A stretch of DNA of 64,000 bases from Saposhnikovia divaricata (Eukaryota > Streptophyta > Magnoliopsida > Apiales > Apiaceae), in assembly GCA_036435485.1 (NCBI GenBank), contig CM071600.1, forward strand, positions 162,266,546 through 162,330,545, written 5' to 3'. Within the stretch, counting starts at the first letter, position 1; every line of letters begins with the position of its first letter. The position numbers and the translations under genes are program-made. Of the stretch, positions 10,672 to 22,711 are shown in pieces. The notes under the pieces are model-generated. The model did not search any database and was not told the DNA's origin. It saw nothing but the letters and a program-made list of their open reading frames with translations.

Positions 10672-12661
10672 TGATAAGTGCATATTTTTGCATATTTTTA
10701 TTACCTATTTATTGCTTGAACTCGTATTTTAATAATTTATTTTGTTGCATTTCAGGAAATTCTTAAATAAATAAAGAAATGACAAAATAAAGAAATAAAG
10801 AGCAAGGAAGGGAAAAAGAGGAAGAAAAAGGACCAAAAATGAAAGAAGGAAAAGAATTAAGAGTTTCGAGCAAAAGGAATATTTCAAGACAAGTGGAAGG
10901 TGAAGATCATCCCAACACACTACATAAGTGTATGGCCAAGATTAACTCTTCAAAGCTTAAGGAGGAAGGAAACAAATAGATGGCTAGGATTTCACCACTA
11001 CACAACCCAAATGTATGGTGGGGATTTACCCAACACCCCTCTTAACCCTAATTCCTATCCTATAAATACCCCCTCACCCCCCTTGTATTTAGTAACTTAG
11101 ATTTTAGGGTAGTTTTAATTTCTTGTAATTTTCTTTAGTTTTAAATCTTGTAAACACTCCTATTATAATTAATGCAATTTTATTTTCTTTACTTCTTGTC
11201 TTGCTCTTTCGTTATTGTTGTCTTGTTTCGTTATTTTTGTAAATCCCGTTGCTAACCACTTGGGGTTGAAAATAACGAAACTTTAATTTCTTGTTCGTAG
11301 TTTTAATTTTAGTCTTAATTCGTAATTTTGCCCCTTTAAATCTCAATTTTATTGTGGGCCATTTAAATTCCTAATTATCGTGTTAGTGTAAAATTTTAAT
11401 TTCGTAATTAACTTTATTTTATTTGCACTTTAATTTTCAAAATAAAAAAAAACCCAAAAAAATATTAGTTTAATTTTAATTTTAGTACTTAATATTTTTT
11501 TTAAAAAAAATTAGTTTTAATTTCTGTCATTTACACGCCCAGTTTTTTATTTGAGTGATTCGTAGTACCTGTTTTAATATCTGAGCACAGAACACTTGCT
11601 CTGTTTTCGTTAACCTCGTGGTTGTATTCATTTTCTATCCTCAAGTCATCTCTTATTTCCCTCATCCTCTCTCTCTCTTCCTCTCTCCCTCCCACTCTCT
11701 AATCTCCTATCTCTCTCCCTATCTCTCTTAAACACAACCCACGAAAACCGACCCCTTTACCCTGTTTCTCCGACTTCGAACCCAACCCAGAACTTTCTTC
11801 TTCCCAAACCCACTCCCCTTTTTAGTTTGGTTTTTATTTTGTTTTAATTCGCACAAAACCCTTTTCCCCTGCCATTAATTCTTAATCGTTGTCTTTAATT
11901 CGTGTTGTTGAATGATGTTGAGCTTGAAATCAATTTTTTTCGAATTGGTGTTGCTTTCCTGTTTTGTTTTGAGTTACTGCCGAGGGGTGTTTTGATTTAC
12001 GGACTGTGGTTTCTTTTATCGTTGTTGATGAGTCGCAATGTGCACGACTCTGTGTGTTGTTCGAGTTCTGAACTGAGTCACACTTGTTTTTACGAGTCTT
12101 TACTGAGTTGAAGTCTGTTGAGCATCTGTTTCAAAATTTTATTGTTCTGAGTTGTTAATTTTCATGGCTTGGTCGAGTTTCTTAATTGCTGAGTAATTAG
12201 TTCAAGTTAATGTTTATTTTTGTGGTTTCTGAATTTTAATTCGCGGAATTATTCTTGTTGGTTGTGATCTTGGTTAGTCGTATTTATGAATAGTACATGC
12301 CAAATTTTTCTGAAATTTTTATTTAAATCTTCTTAATTCATTTCCAAAAAAAAATGAGTTTTAAAATAAAATCTAGTTTTAATTTCAAATTTAAACTTTT
12401 TAGAATAATTTAATTTTTTGCTACTTCCATATTTTTTTTATTAGTTAGTTTAAAATTAGAATAAATTAGATTTTCTTTTAAAATTAATTTAGAATTATAT
12501 TTTAGGGTAAAATCAAAATCCAAAATCTATTTCTTCTAATTCGATTAAGTTGAAAGTTAAGGTTTGCGAAAATATTAGTCTCCGAGGAACGAACTTAAAA
12601 TATTTTACAATGAAACGAATTGTGCGCTTGCGATTCGAATGTTTATTTTTCTAGCACAACA
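10672..12661 (+). repeat. 3' LTR of B-prime (1990 bp)
   Basis: Starts TGATAAGTGCATA immediately after the PPT (GGTATGGGGGCAT) and ends TAGCACAACA. It matches the 1.5-kb LTRs of element B in inverted orientation, but contains several hundred extra base pairs in its second half (about 11.5-12.5 kb), so B and B-prime belong to different subfamilies. A TATAAATA box lies at 11061-11068 and probably directs transcription. The short ORF beginning MCWDD that recurs in each copy runs against the LTR and is not a gene. Confidence 0.85.
11061..11068 (+). promoter_or_regulatory. TATA box in B-family LTR
   Basis: TATAAATA followed by a C-rich stretch. The same box sits at the same place in both LTRs of element B (24512-24505 and 30346-30339, minus strand). 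Confidence 0.6.
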
Positions 12662-13641
12662 ATACACCTCAAAACAAAGCTAAATATTCAAGGATGTTCT
12701 TATTAAACACCATAACTTACATCGCTAGCAAAAACTCTAATAAAACTCAACATAACTCATGTAAGGTTTCAGTTTTTACCTTCCTTGATGACTTAAGAAC
12801 AATAATAAAGCATTACAATGGATCCTCTAGCCTTGGATGCACCTTAGGAAGCTTGAACACTAAGATCAAAACTTGAAAAACTAAGTAAGATACTATTCAT
12901 TACTATTCATTCATCACTTTGGTCCATCATTTGACATAGCTATGTTTAATATTTGAAGCTCAAACTTTGAACATACCTTAGGCTCTTCAATACCTTTGAT
13001 TTAAGCTATATAAGACTTTCAATACCTTTGATTTAAGCTATATAACACTAGAAACTAACCATGGGAGCTTGGGTTTTGGTCTTGGAATTAGGGTAAGGGT
13101 CGTAGGTCATGAAGAAAAAGGGGTGTTCTTGGTTTTTCTTTCTTTTCTTTTCTTTTTTGATCTTCTTTGACTTGTCAACTACTTTTTGCTCATATAACTT
13201 GATAAGATCAGATGTTAAAGGTGCTTTATGATCCTTGGGGCAAGAGCTAAGAGTCTTGGATAATCTTTGATGAGTTGTTTGATTTTTGGAATTGATTTAA
13301 AGTGATTTAAATCACTTTGATTCCTAAATTTTTTTTGTTTTTTTTTCCTTGAACTAAATCTTTTAATCCACTTGATATAATCCTCTTGATGATCATGTAG
13401 GATATCTAATCTTGTTATGAACTCAATCCATAACCCATAATTCGTTCGCTTAATCGCCTAATCTCGTTATAAAGTTTCAGCGGTTTCTAGAACGCTCGTT
13501 CCGCTATCTCAGGGGTTTTCGTTCTAAATCCCCAAATCACATATAATAAAATAATAAAATATAAAATCCTCAAATCCTCAATTTTAATATATCACTTGTC
13601 TTGGTCGCATTGATACGCTCTTCACTGCCTGGTCAAATATT
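12662..13641 (-). repeat. 3' LTR of H, distal fragment
   Basis: Closely matches 20477-21417 of the 5' LTR. It is cut at 12661 by B-prime and at 13641 by the CACTA element. A 33-bp-period tandem duplication at about 12986-13045 (TACCTTTGATTTAAGCTATA twice) is absent from the 5' LTR and so arose after insertion. Confidence 0.85.
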
Positions 13642-16283
13642 CACTACTACAGAATTGCACTTGCATAGCGTTTATATTTGAACTTCAATAGCGTTTTTAA
13701 ACACTATGCAAGTAGGCGCTATGGAAGTGCACTTGCACTTGCATAGCATTTTTGTATACGCTTTCTAAGAACATCACTTACATAGCGCTTCCATAAACAC
13801 TATGCAAGTAAGCATTTCTCAAGTGAATGGACTTCAATAGCACTTGAAGGAACGCTATCTAAGTGGTTAATTTCTGAAAATTTATATTTTAATTAAATTT
13901 TTGGATTTTGTTTTACTTGTGGTATTCTTAAAATTTTCGAAAATACAATAAAAAATTAACACAAGTCAAGGTAAACTAAAATATAATTTGAATAAATCAC
14001 ATTTCTCAACTTTTATAAAACTAAAATATATCACTAATTCCAATAAAAAAATTACTAATTACACAAGTCAAATCATTATACAATTAAATCTACAGTCCAT
14101 TTCAACTAGTTGTAAGTGGCTTTCTGCTTTCAGCCTTTATCCTGTGATTCAACAGCCACACTTGAAAATTCCACTCTAAGCGACGGATACTGCTTCAGCT
14201 CCTTTGTGGGAAAAGAAAGTAACATTTAGACTATAGCAAGTCATAACAGAACTGATACACATACATAAAAAGGTTAATAGATACCTATCAAATCGATACA
14301 CATACAGAGTATCATTAAAGCGGAAAAGAATAAGCGAAGTACTAACAATTACACGTAAAATTAGACACTTACCTTCATAATGGATGTTATACCTATCATA
14401 TCAATTAGCTTCCTAAAAAAATTATGACGGGACTGCAAAAGAGCAATGTGAACTTTCAACAAGGTAAGTGTAAGGAATATGAAAAATTAGCAACTAAATA
14501 CAACATTGAAAATGATAAAACTATAAGCCCATGATGCAGACAAATATTTATAAAGCCATTAGGCTCATCCTCTCAGCAACTGACTTGGAACAAATGAAAA
14601 ATACACATGATATATTAGAGATCATGCAAATGATGTTCATTCACAAAGTGATTTTATCAAGGCATTTATGATACCTCTTCAAGCCAAATGTCAACAAGAG
14701 AATCTACCATCTCCTGCAAAAATCATCAGGTAAATTACATACCTTGTTTTATAGGTGCATTAGCTAAAAAGACAAACAAGGTAGACAACAACATACGGCT
14801 AATGGGATTGGGTCTTTAAACGGTTCAATAGTTGCGAGTAATTCCTTGTTAGTTGAGCTCCAACTGCAAAGAGGAGTATTCAATGTCACAAATTTCTTCC
14901 CAAAACACCAAACTAAAAAGTTTAGGCATTTCCAGCACTGGTGCTTGCTCTTAAGCTTACAAATTGGGCAAGTAAATCAAAGCAGCATCACCTTTTTTAA
15001 CAACAATAGCTTTCAGGTAATTAGCAAGCTGTAGCAAAGACATGAAACAAACCATTTAATCGAATGCAGCTACATATGATTACATGAATGTTTGTGCATA
15101 GTCTAAACATGATATATCCCAGATATAGTGATAACAGAAATATTCTTAACCTTGCTGAAATATCCAGCGAGAACAGAACTATGAGGACGCATTGGTTCCA
15201 GGAAGGAGAAGAGTAAATTCCTTAGCTGCAATTGTAATAAGGAAAATGCGTCCATCCAACCCTCTTCCACTTCAAATACTATTCCGAATCGATCTGTAGC
15301 CACAAGAATTTCTTGATGAGTAGACATGTTAAAGTATAAGGTTAAAAGTCCTGTATTGAAATACATCCGACTATTGCTTGTATTTATGTAAAATCACAGG
15401 TTTCTATAATATTAGTTCGAACAAGGTGAACAAATTTTTCTTTATATTAGAATGTATCAAATCCAGTAAAATTAAGTGAAAGAAACCCAATAAGTAAAGA
15501 ACACCAAAATTGAACCTTAAGATTATAAATCAAATCGATTTCAATAAAAACCCTAAAATTAAAATCCTATAATTATCAAATCGATATCAATAACATAATG
15601 AATTGAGAAGAGTTCACAATTCGATTTGAAGGAAGACTCACTGATCGATTTAGATTTAAGCAGAATGCCTGATAGCTTAACCCAAAAGCTCGCGAGTTGT
15701 TTGATGAATTTCGCCTCAGAGTTTCTTGATAATGTGTTGAATACCCAAATCCCAAACAGATTTACTTGAAAATATTTGGAACATCTCATACATATTGCAT
15801 AGTAAACTCACAGATCGATTTGTGCTCGATGTACCACTGAATCGATGAGCTCCGATTTGTCTCTATATGGATGGTTTGAGGTTTGATGTATCGATAAACT
15901 TTGATGCTCTAAATTTGTGCATCAATTTTATTTTGATTAAAATGAAATGAAACTAAAACTACTTATGATACGTTTACTACAAGAACGTTTTCATAAGCAC
16001 TATATAAGTAATAATAATTAAAAAATAAATATTACAAAATTACTTAAAATAACTAATCTTAGATAATGGTTATTTAAACATTATTGAAGTGCAAACTTAC
16101 ATAGCGTTTTATCAAAAAACGCTATGGTAGTATTTTTCTTATTTTTCTTTTATTTTCCATACTTTTTTAAAGCAACTTGCATAGCGTTTTTTACATAAAC
16201 ACTATGTAAGTACCTCACTTGCATAGCGCATCTAAAAAAACGCTATGCAAGTAGTGTTTCCTAAGTTCATTTTTGTAGTAGTG
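13642..16283. mobile_element. CACTA (En/Spm-type) DNA transposon, 2642 bp, non-autonomous
   Basis: Terminal inverted repeats CACTACTACAGAA (13642) and TTTTTGTAGTAGTG (ending 16283) are flanked by a 3-bp target duplication ATT (13639-13641 and 16284-16286). The 5' LTR of H shows the empty site (CAAATATT then CCATAAAAAT at about 21415-21425). Both ends carry several direct and inverted copies of CTTGCATAGCG / CGCTATGCAAG (13650-13850 and 16090-16255), the sub-terminal repeats expected for transposase binding in this superfamily. No transposase gene is seen. The middle holds exon-like segments on the minus strand. Confidence 0.92.
14373..15366 (-). pseudogene. Captured host gene fragments (SIT4 phosphatase-associated/SAPS-like) inside the CACTA element
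   Basis: On the minus strand, the segment ending at 15151 reads FEVEEGWMDAFSLLQLQL, then RNLLFSFLEPMRPHSS and VLAGYFSKV, and is followed by a donor-like AAG/GTTAAG. At 14412-14373 a 40-bp segment bounded by TTTTTTTAG and GTAAGTG reads KLIDMIGITSIMK. Both match, from memory, consecutive conserved parts of the plant SAPS domain (regulatory subunit of PP6-type phosphatases). Further exon-like pieces with good splice borders lie at 14713-14675 (EMVDSLVDIWLEE) and about 14870-14800 (TNKELLATIEPFKDPIPLA); I do not recognise these. Introns seem retained, which means capture at the DNA level. No full ORF can be read. Confidence 0.65.
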
Positions 16284-16286
16284 ATT

Positions 16287-16644
16287 CCATAAAAATAAAC
16301 TTTGGATTTTCTGAATTCCGATCGTCTTTACATACACTCATTCTCTCTGTACTTCCCTAGTTCATACTTGGTTTTCTCATTTCTCAACTCCTCTATAGTG
16401 TACTCTAACTCACTTCTCATCTTCTCTGTAGGGTATTCTAGCTCCTTTATCAATAGACAGATTTTATATTTACCTCAATCGTCACACTCAGGTTTGCACT
16501 ATTTACAGGAAATCACTATACCTCGAAATACTTATTCATTGAAACATTAATCATGGGAATCACTATAAGTCAATATCACTATCCACTAATGCACTATTCA
16601 TAAAAAGAAAAGTTTTAATTCTACCAAGAGTTTGGGTTCTTACA
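16287..16644 (-). repeat. 3' LTR of H, proximal fragment
   Basis: The minus strand begins TGTAAGAACCC at 16644, right after the PPT. It matches 21418-21763 of the 5' LTR almost base for base up to the CACTA insertion site. Confidence 0.85.
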
Positions 16645-16662
16645 GTTTCCCCTCCTTAAAAG
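16645..16662 (-). other. Polypurine tract of element H
   Basis: The minus strand reads CTTTTAAGGAGGGGAAAC directly before the LTR start TGTAAGAACCC. This is the plus-strand primer site. Confidence 0.8.
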
Positions 16663-16927
16663 GATTCCATCCTCGGAATCAACGTAGGCTCTAAGGTTGC
16701 TTATCTCGTACTTTACTCTCCAATATCTCAATCATAACTCTCATGCTATATCGTATATTCCATCTCCGATACTCCTTTCCCATTCTTTAATAGACCTCTA
16801 TTTTCATACCGGCTTATTATTTATATACGCATTTACAATATTAAGTAAACGTGTACCTGCCATCTCGTCTATCTCCTTTATGCCATCGGACAATGTCATA
16901 TTAAAAACCCTAGCGGTTGGTTGGTTG
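16663..16927 (-). other. Remnant between gag and PPT of H
   Basis: Minus-strand reading after a frame change gives RVFNMTLSDGIKEIDEMAGT, the conserved lead-in to a Ty3 protease and equivalent to RVYNMTL in element G. The sequence then becomes non-coding within about 100 bp. This marks where pol was lost. Confidence 0.6.
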
Positions 16928-17980
16928 CTAGACGTGACCCTCCTTTCCACAGCAAACTACTCCTTTCCTAGGACAATTCATCCGTTGATGCCCCTCTTGA
17001 CCACAGTTATGACACCTACCTTGTGTACATAATCCCGGATGATTCTTTCCACACACCTCACAATCTGGAAACGGTGGTCTCGGCTGCCTAAATTTGCTCT
17101 CATTTCCCTGTTGTCCTACTTGTACACTACCCGCACTTTCTGCTCGGTTAAATCCTCCAAATCTTGCAGACTGAAACCCGGGCCTCCTACCATGTTGGTT
17201 CTGAAATGTCCCACTAGTCGGGTATCCTCCCCAACTCTCCGCTTTTCTTTTCTTTCCTACATTCTCCTTTGGTTCAAAATTACTTCCCGCTTCTATCACT
17301 TCCGCCTTATTCACCACTTTAACATACTCAGTAAGCTCAAAAACAGCCACCCTAGTTTGTATCCACGATTTCAATCCATGCTGAAACCTACTCGCCTTCT
17401 TCTTATCAGTATCTACGAAATGTGGCACAAACCTAGATAGCTCTGTAAACTCCTTCTCATACTCAACAACTATCCTATTATTCTGCCTTAGTTCCAAGAA
17501 CTTTATCTCCATCTTATTCTCCATATGTTCAGGAAAATATTTCTCCAAATATAACTCAGTGAACCTCTCCCAGGTTACTACCCCTGCAGGTTCCATTGCC
17601 GCCTTAGACTCCCACCAATAATTTGCCTCTTCCTTCAGCAAGTAGGTGGCAAAGATCGTCTTCTGCTCCTCTTCCACTCCTATAATCTTAAAGGATTTCT
17701 CCATCTCTTTCAGCCACGATCTAGCCTCGACTGGTTCACCAAACCCTTTAAACTCAGGTGGTTGTATTAACTTAAAAGCCTTAAAAGCTGCTGCAGTCTG
17801 GTTTACCACAATGGGGATAGGACCCTGTTGGCCACGGTCTAAGGTTTGCCTTAACAAATATAATAGCTGGTTAAGTACTTGATTGTTCTGGTTGTCATTC
17901 TGGTTATCTCCTTGGTTGTTATTCCCTCCCGTAGAAGCCACACCTTCCTAGGGGTTAGTTCTGTCTCTCCTTGGTGGCAT
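16928..17980 (-). pseudogene. gag: Element H gag
   Basis: Capsid/nucleocapsid protein of a Ty3 element. The expected start is the ATG at 17980 (MPPRRDRTNP, as in G). An in-frame TAG at 17950-17948 follows ten codons later, then the frame is open for 337 codons. Landmarks: QPPEFKGFGEPVEARSWLKE, FATYLLKEEANYWWES, WERFTELYLEKYFPEH, FLELRQNNRIVVEYEKEF. The C-terminus has a CX2CX3HX3C motif (CEVCGKNHPGLC), one full CX2CX4HX4C knuckle (CHNCGQEGHQRMNC) and a broken last one, where a frameshift changes the reading after CCGKEGH. It is similar over its whole length to gag of G, so the two elements are sister families. There is no upstream accessory ORF: only about 190 bp separate gag from the PBS. Confidence 0.85.
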
Positions 17981-18059
17981 TTTCTCGAAAAAATCATTCC
18001 GTTCAATAAAACTGCGTACCCATGAAATATTTATTATTGAAACAAAAAGTATTTATCTG

Positions 18060-18063
<4 letters not shown>

Positions 18064-18097
<34 letters not shown>
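18064..18097. repeat. (TA)n microsatellite
   Basis: About 17 TA units in the short leader between gag and PBS of element H. Confidence 0.9.
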
Positions 18098-18100
<3 letters not shown>

Positions 18101-18172
18101 TCCTTGGCTTCTAAACTCTATCTTATATAGTCATAACTCCTCCTACTCTCGTTCTAAGGTTTATAACCTACT

Positions 18173-18184
18173 GCTCTGATACCA
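18173..18184 (-). other. Primer binding site of element H
   Basis: The minus strand reads TGGTATCAGAGC, complementary to initiator Met-tRNA, four bases from the LTR end. Confidence 0.88.
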
Positions 18185-18188
18185 TCTC

Positions 18189-21100
18189 TATAATGCCCCC
18201 AAATCCCCTACAGGAATCCAGGTCGTCACATCTCTTGCGGAATATTCAATCACCTGCTCACAATATAATCTACAACAATATTCATAACAAAATCCATATT
18301 TTACTCCACGGGTTATAGTCTTAGAACAAGTACTCAATAATCCAAAAGTTATTACAACACAAATTCACTTCCTAGAATCTCTGAAATACTATTAAAACTT
18401 CAAAGTACTAGATAATAAAGCATTAAACAACTACTTTCCAGCTCGCACCCTTCTCAGATACTATAAGGCTAATGCACTAAATCAGTAGCCATTCCCACTC
18501 CCTTTGCCATGGTTCATCATACTAGTGTCAGCCCCATATGCCGCTATTTAATAATATAAACAATAGTAAGAATGAGCCAAAGAATACCTAACAAGTATAT
18601 ACCAGAATAAACAACAACAACTCGTTCAAAAATATGTTTTTACCCCTTTTATAAAAACTTCTCCACTTATATAAATATATATACTTTTGAATGAATTCAA
18701 CTCGGAAGCTTTATCAGTCTTGAAACACTACTCATATGAAGGAATAAATATATCTCAACAACTTCTCAAAGTGCTACTCGAATATAATTCAGTAACTTCT
18801 CGGAACTGCTCAATTGATTTGAAAGAATAAAATTTAACAACTGCTCAGATCAATACCCTAGTTAACAGAACCACAAAGGCATCGGTTAACAGTTAGGGGA
18901 TCGATGATTGAACTTCTCCTCAAATTCCTTCTCAAGTAATGGATGATCAGTCCATTGTCACGTCTCATTTTCTATCGATAGAAATGATGGTCGACGTCTC
19001 GAACCACCCTAAATACTTCTCAGAAGGATGAGCCGACTTGCTCGGACCATCACCATAAATAATTCTCAGTTTGGGCCGGTGCGTTACTCCGGTCACTTTT
19101 TGCCACCTCTAGTCAAGAATGTAAGGTGTCGGAATCATCGATCACCTTCAACAATGAATCTCTTAGGCGTCACGGCAAAATAACACGTGCACCTTTATTT
19201 ACTTTCAATAAAATACTACTCTAATATCATTCAGAAGCAATGAACGATAAATACCTCCAATAAATTAGTTTTCTCTCGAATGAGTAGAGGAAATATTTAT
19301 GAAAAACTGTTCTGATTATGGGTTCGAAATGAGGTGACCCATATCCGTATTCTCAACTTACTGTATTTATAAACCCCACTCTTAAAAATAAATATTTTAT
19401 TGTATGAAAATATTATTTAATATATCTCTTTCATCTCCTCTGCGAGTACGAATGATGTATCTCGATAAACGTCCCAACAATATGGACCAACTCATGAAAT
19501 AATTTGAACATCTCGGGTAATAATATTCGGATAACGGCTCAACAATAATATATATGCAGGTAAATTGCATGAATAAAATCTGGTATAAACAACAAGATAG
19601 AATACTTGCGTTTTAAAGCTTAATCAGCATACTTATGTTTTTGAAAATATATAAATACTCTGAACAATAGAGTATGGTTTAGTAAACTTGCCTGGTAGTG
19701 TGGATGTAGTAGGGGCTCGTAGCGGGATTCGACAATCTAAACAAAGTCAAGAAAATACGTGATTAATCCCCTATACGATCCACTTATAACTCAATGCTTA
19801 GACACTTAAGCCAATCACAAACAAGGCACTAAGGGGTCCCTCTAGACTCGTACTAAGTCCATGTTAATCGGCAAACACTTAAGTCATAAGTTTGGTTCGA
19901 AATAGATCCTCGAATTCAAGTTATACTTAACCATTTTCAACATTGGTTTCTAAGTCGCGTTCTTAGTGGTTTTTACTTGAGCAACCTCTGCTGTTTTATT
20001 TTTATAAAATCGAAATATAATCTTTTGGACACGAAACCACTTCTTATACTTTCCTAACTGACCTTAGTGTTTATCCTCAAAATATCACATTCGAATTCCA
20101 TTTTTAAGGATCTCAAACTTAACCTCAAAGTTGATACATTTCTACGACATTGTTTCTCGAACCACTTTCACTGAAACGGCCATAACTCAATAACCGTAAA
20201 CTCTTTTGACACGATTCTTGCGGCCACATAAACTATACTCCAAAACATACTCAATATGGTCAGTGGTTGCAGTCTAAACATGTTTAAGGGTTCGGATGGC
20301 TACTGTCCACTTGGTTCAAGAAATTTGGGCATTACGACGGCTCTAAATCGAGCATTTCCATTTTGTAACTTCTCTACCAAGCCATACAAGGCAACCCAAC
20401 CTTCAATATCACACACCAACTATCACATAAGACCTCTAGGTTCATTGGTAAGGTCCATTGACCACCACTCAATCCATAAACCTCAAAAAAAAGTTAAATA
20501 TTCAAGGATGTTCCTATTAAACACCATAACTTACATCACTAGCAAAAACTCTAATAAAACTCAACATAACTCATGTAAGGTTTCAGTTTTTACCTTCCTT
20601 GATGACTTAAGAACAATAATAAAGCTTTACAATGGATCTTCTAGCCTTGGATGCACCTTAGGAAGCTTAAACACTAAGATCAAAATATGAAAAACTAAGT
20701 AAAACACTATTCATTACTATTCACTCATCACTTTGGTCCATCATTTGACATAGCTATGCTTAATATTTGAAGCTCAAACTTTGAACATACCTTGGTATCT
20801 TCAGTACATTTGATTTAACCTATAGAAAACTAGAAACTAACCATGGGAGCTTGGGTTTTGGTCTTGGAATTAGGGTAAGGGTCGTAGGTCATGAAGAAAA
20901 AGGGGTGTTCTTGGTTTTTCTTTCTTTTCTTTTCTTTTTTGATCTTCTTTGACTTGTCAACTACTCTTTGCTCATATAACTTGATAAAATCAGATGTTAA
21001 AGGTGATTTAAGATCCTTGGGGCAAGAGCTAAGAGTCTTGGATAATCTTTGATGAGTTGTTTGATTTTTGGAATTGATTTAAAGTGATTTAAATCACTTT

Positions 21101-21763
21101 GATTCCTAAATTGTTTTGTTTTTTTTCCTTGAACTAAATCTTTTAATCCATTTGATATAATCCTCTTGATGATCATGTAGGATATCTAATATTGTTATGA
21201 ACTCAATCCATAATCCATAATTCGTTCGCTTAATCGCTTAATCTCGTTATAAAGTTTCAGCGGTTTCTAGAACTCTCGTTCCGCTATCTCAGGGGTTTTC
21301 GTTCTAAATCCTCAAATCACATATAATAAAACAATTAAATATAAAATCCTCAAATCCTCAATTTTAATATATCACTTGTCTTGGTCGCATTGATACGCTC
21401 TTCAATGCCCGGTCAAATATTCCATAAAAATAAACTTCGGATTTTCTGAATTCCGATCGTCTTTACATACACTCATTCTCTCTGTACTTCCCTAGTTCAT
21501 AATTGGCTTTCTCATTTCTCAACTCCTCTATAGTGTACTCTAACTCACTTCTCATCTTCTCTGTAGGGTATTCTAGCTCCTTTATCAATAGACAGATTTT
21601 ATATTTACCTCAATCGTCACACTCAGGTTTGCACTGTTCACAGGAAATCACTATACCTCGAAATACTTATTCATGGGAATCACTATAAGTCAATATCACT
21701 ATCCACTAATGCACTATTCATAAAAAAAAAGTTTTAATTCTACCAAAAGTTTGGGTTCTTACA
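18189..21763 (-). repeat. 5' LTR of element H (3575 bp)
   Basis: The minus strand starts TGTAAGAACCC (21763) and ends GGGGGCATTATA (18189), where the usual terminal CA has mutated. The same terminal sequence, intact as GGGGGCGTTACA, ends the solo LTR at 63048, so both belong to one LTR family. The segment 20477-21763 is also found in the 3' LTR. No gene is seen inside; the 144-codon ORF at 20256-20690 is LTR sequence on the opposite strand. Confidence 0.88.
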
Positions 21764-22235
21764 CAACTTGTCATAGATTGTAGCAGACCTGCAAGACTAC
21801 GACAGAAGCTTGAGAGATCATAAGACAAAGCTCGTCAATTCAGGAGTATGACAAATGTACATCTACTAGAATTTAGGTTGTTTTACATATTATGATAACT
21901 CTGTCTATATAGCAATTTAGGAAAGCCACATGGGAAATGACAGCAGCTCCACAACCCATGTGATAGAGATGTTAGAGCAAATTAGTCTACATAGAGAATC
22001 ATCTCTCATTCTTTCTAAGTATTCGTGAATTCAATTCATTGTAATCACTCAAGAAACTGAAGATTGAGAAAATACTTTCTCAAGGTTGTAGCAACACTTT
22101 GCAAAATAAATAAAACATTTATTTTGTGAGAATATCTTGAGCTATCACTTGTGTTTGCATTTCGTATACTGATAGATTAGAATCTTTATCAGTATTGCAT
22201 TCAACCCCCCCTTCTGCAATACTCTAGGACCAACA
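21764..22235 (+). repeat. 5' LTR remnant of copia element F
   Basis: Ends ATTCAACCCCCC...GGACCAACA, the typical SIRE-type copia LTR end, directly before a PBS. The beginning is not recognisable because element H abuts it at 21763. Confidence 0.7.
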
Positions 22236-22249
22236 ACTAGTATCAGAGC
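22236..22249 (+). other. Primer binding site of element F
   Basis: ACTAGTATCAGAGC matches the initiator Met-tRNA PBS (ACTGGTATCAGAGC) with one change. Confidence 0.75.
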
Positions 22250-22277
22250 AAACAGATTGATATACTAATCTGAGATC

Positions 22278-22711
22278 ATGACGAGTATACAGAAATCAAG
22301 TGGTATCAAGATTCTAGTATTTGATAAAGAGAACTACAACTTTTGGAAAAGAAAGATCTTGTTATTTATCAAAGCTGCACATCCACTGTACTTGGGAATC
22401 CTTGAGAATGGTCCCTTAATTCCTAAGAAAGAAGTAGTTGCTGCCACTATCAATGGTGATGTAATTCCAGCTCACTGGGTTGCTAAGAGACCCTCAGAAT
22501 ACACAGAGTCTGAGAAAGAAAAGGTAGCCTTGGATGACTACTTACAACTCATCTTGCTTGACTCTCTCACCTTGGACAAAGCCATGTGTGGAAATGTTAT
22601 GGGATGCTCATCTGCTAAAGAGATGTGGAACAAGATAGAGTTTCTGTGTGAAGGAAGTGAAGAGGTCAGAAAAAATCAAAGACAAATTCTTGTGTCACAA
22701 TACGTTGAGTA
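22278..22711 (+). pseudogene. gag: Element F copia gag, truncated at residue about 145
   Basis: Starts MTSIQKSSGIKI and shows the UBN2/DUF4219-type copia gag pattern: ENYNFWKRKILLFIKA, LILLDSLTLDKAM, SAKEMWNKIEFLCEGSEEVRKN, ILVSQYVEY. It aligns with the N-terminal 150 residues of gag in D and E. At about 22705-22715 the coding similarity stops and the sequence becomes an LTR on the opposite strand (element C). The rest of F would lie to the right of C, beyond the part of C seen here. Confidence 0.8.

Larger units (their letters stand above)
6965..12661 (+). mobile_element. Element B-prime: Athila-derived Ty3 element without RT/integrase, 5' part cut off by G
   Basis: Plus-strand remnant with gag C-terminus, linker, protease and an unknown C-terminal region (6965-8729), a long non-coding spacer (8730-10671), PPT and 3' LTR (10672-12661). 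It is homologous to element B (23398-30735, opposite strand) in the coding region, spacer and LTR. Its 5' half should lie to the left of the window, beyond element G. Its right end abuts LTR sequence of element H, so it inserted into the 3' LTR of H. Confidence 0.85.
12662..21763 (-). mobile_element. Element H: gag-only (TR-GAG-like) Ty3 retrotransposon carrying a CACTA insertion
   Basis: Minus-strand order: 5' LTR (21763-18189), PBS (18184-18173), gag (17980-16928), a 265-bp remnant, PPT (16662-16645), 3' LTR (16644-16287, CACTA insertion, then 13641-12662). The 3' LTR is cut at 12661 by insertion of B-prime, so its last 2.3 kb must lie left of the window. Between gag and PPT there is room only for a few dozen codons, so pol is absent. 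The right end abuts the LTR of copia element F; the TSD cannot be tested because the left end is outside the window. Confidence 0.85.

Noticed and set aside
10729..10920. Leu/Phe-rich ORF beginning MCWDD, repeated at 24653 and 30487
   Set aside because: It lies on the strand opposite to the LTR promoter in every B-family LTR and only reflects A/G-rich LTR sequence.
20256..20690. 144-codon ORF
   Set aside because: Falls inside the 5' LTR of H, against its direction, and the copy at 12694 is disrupted.
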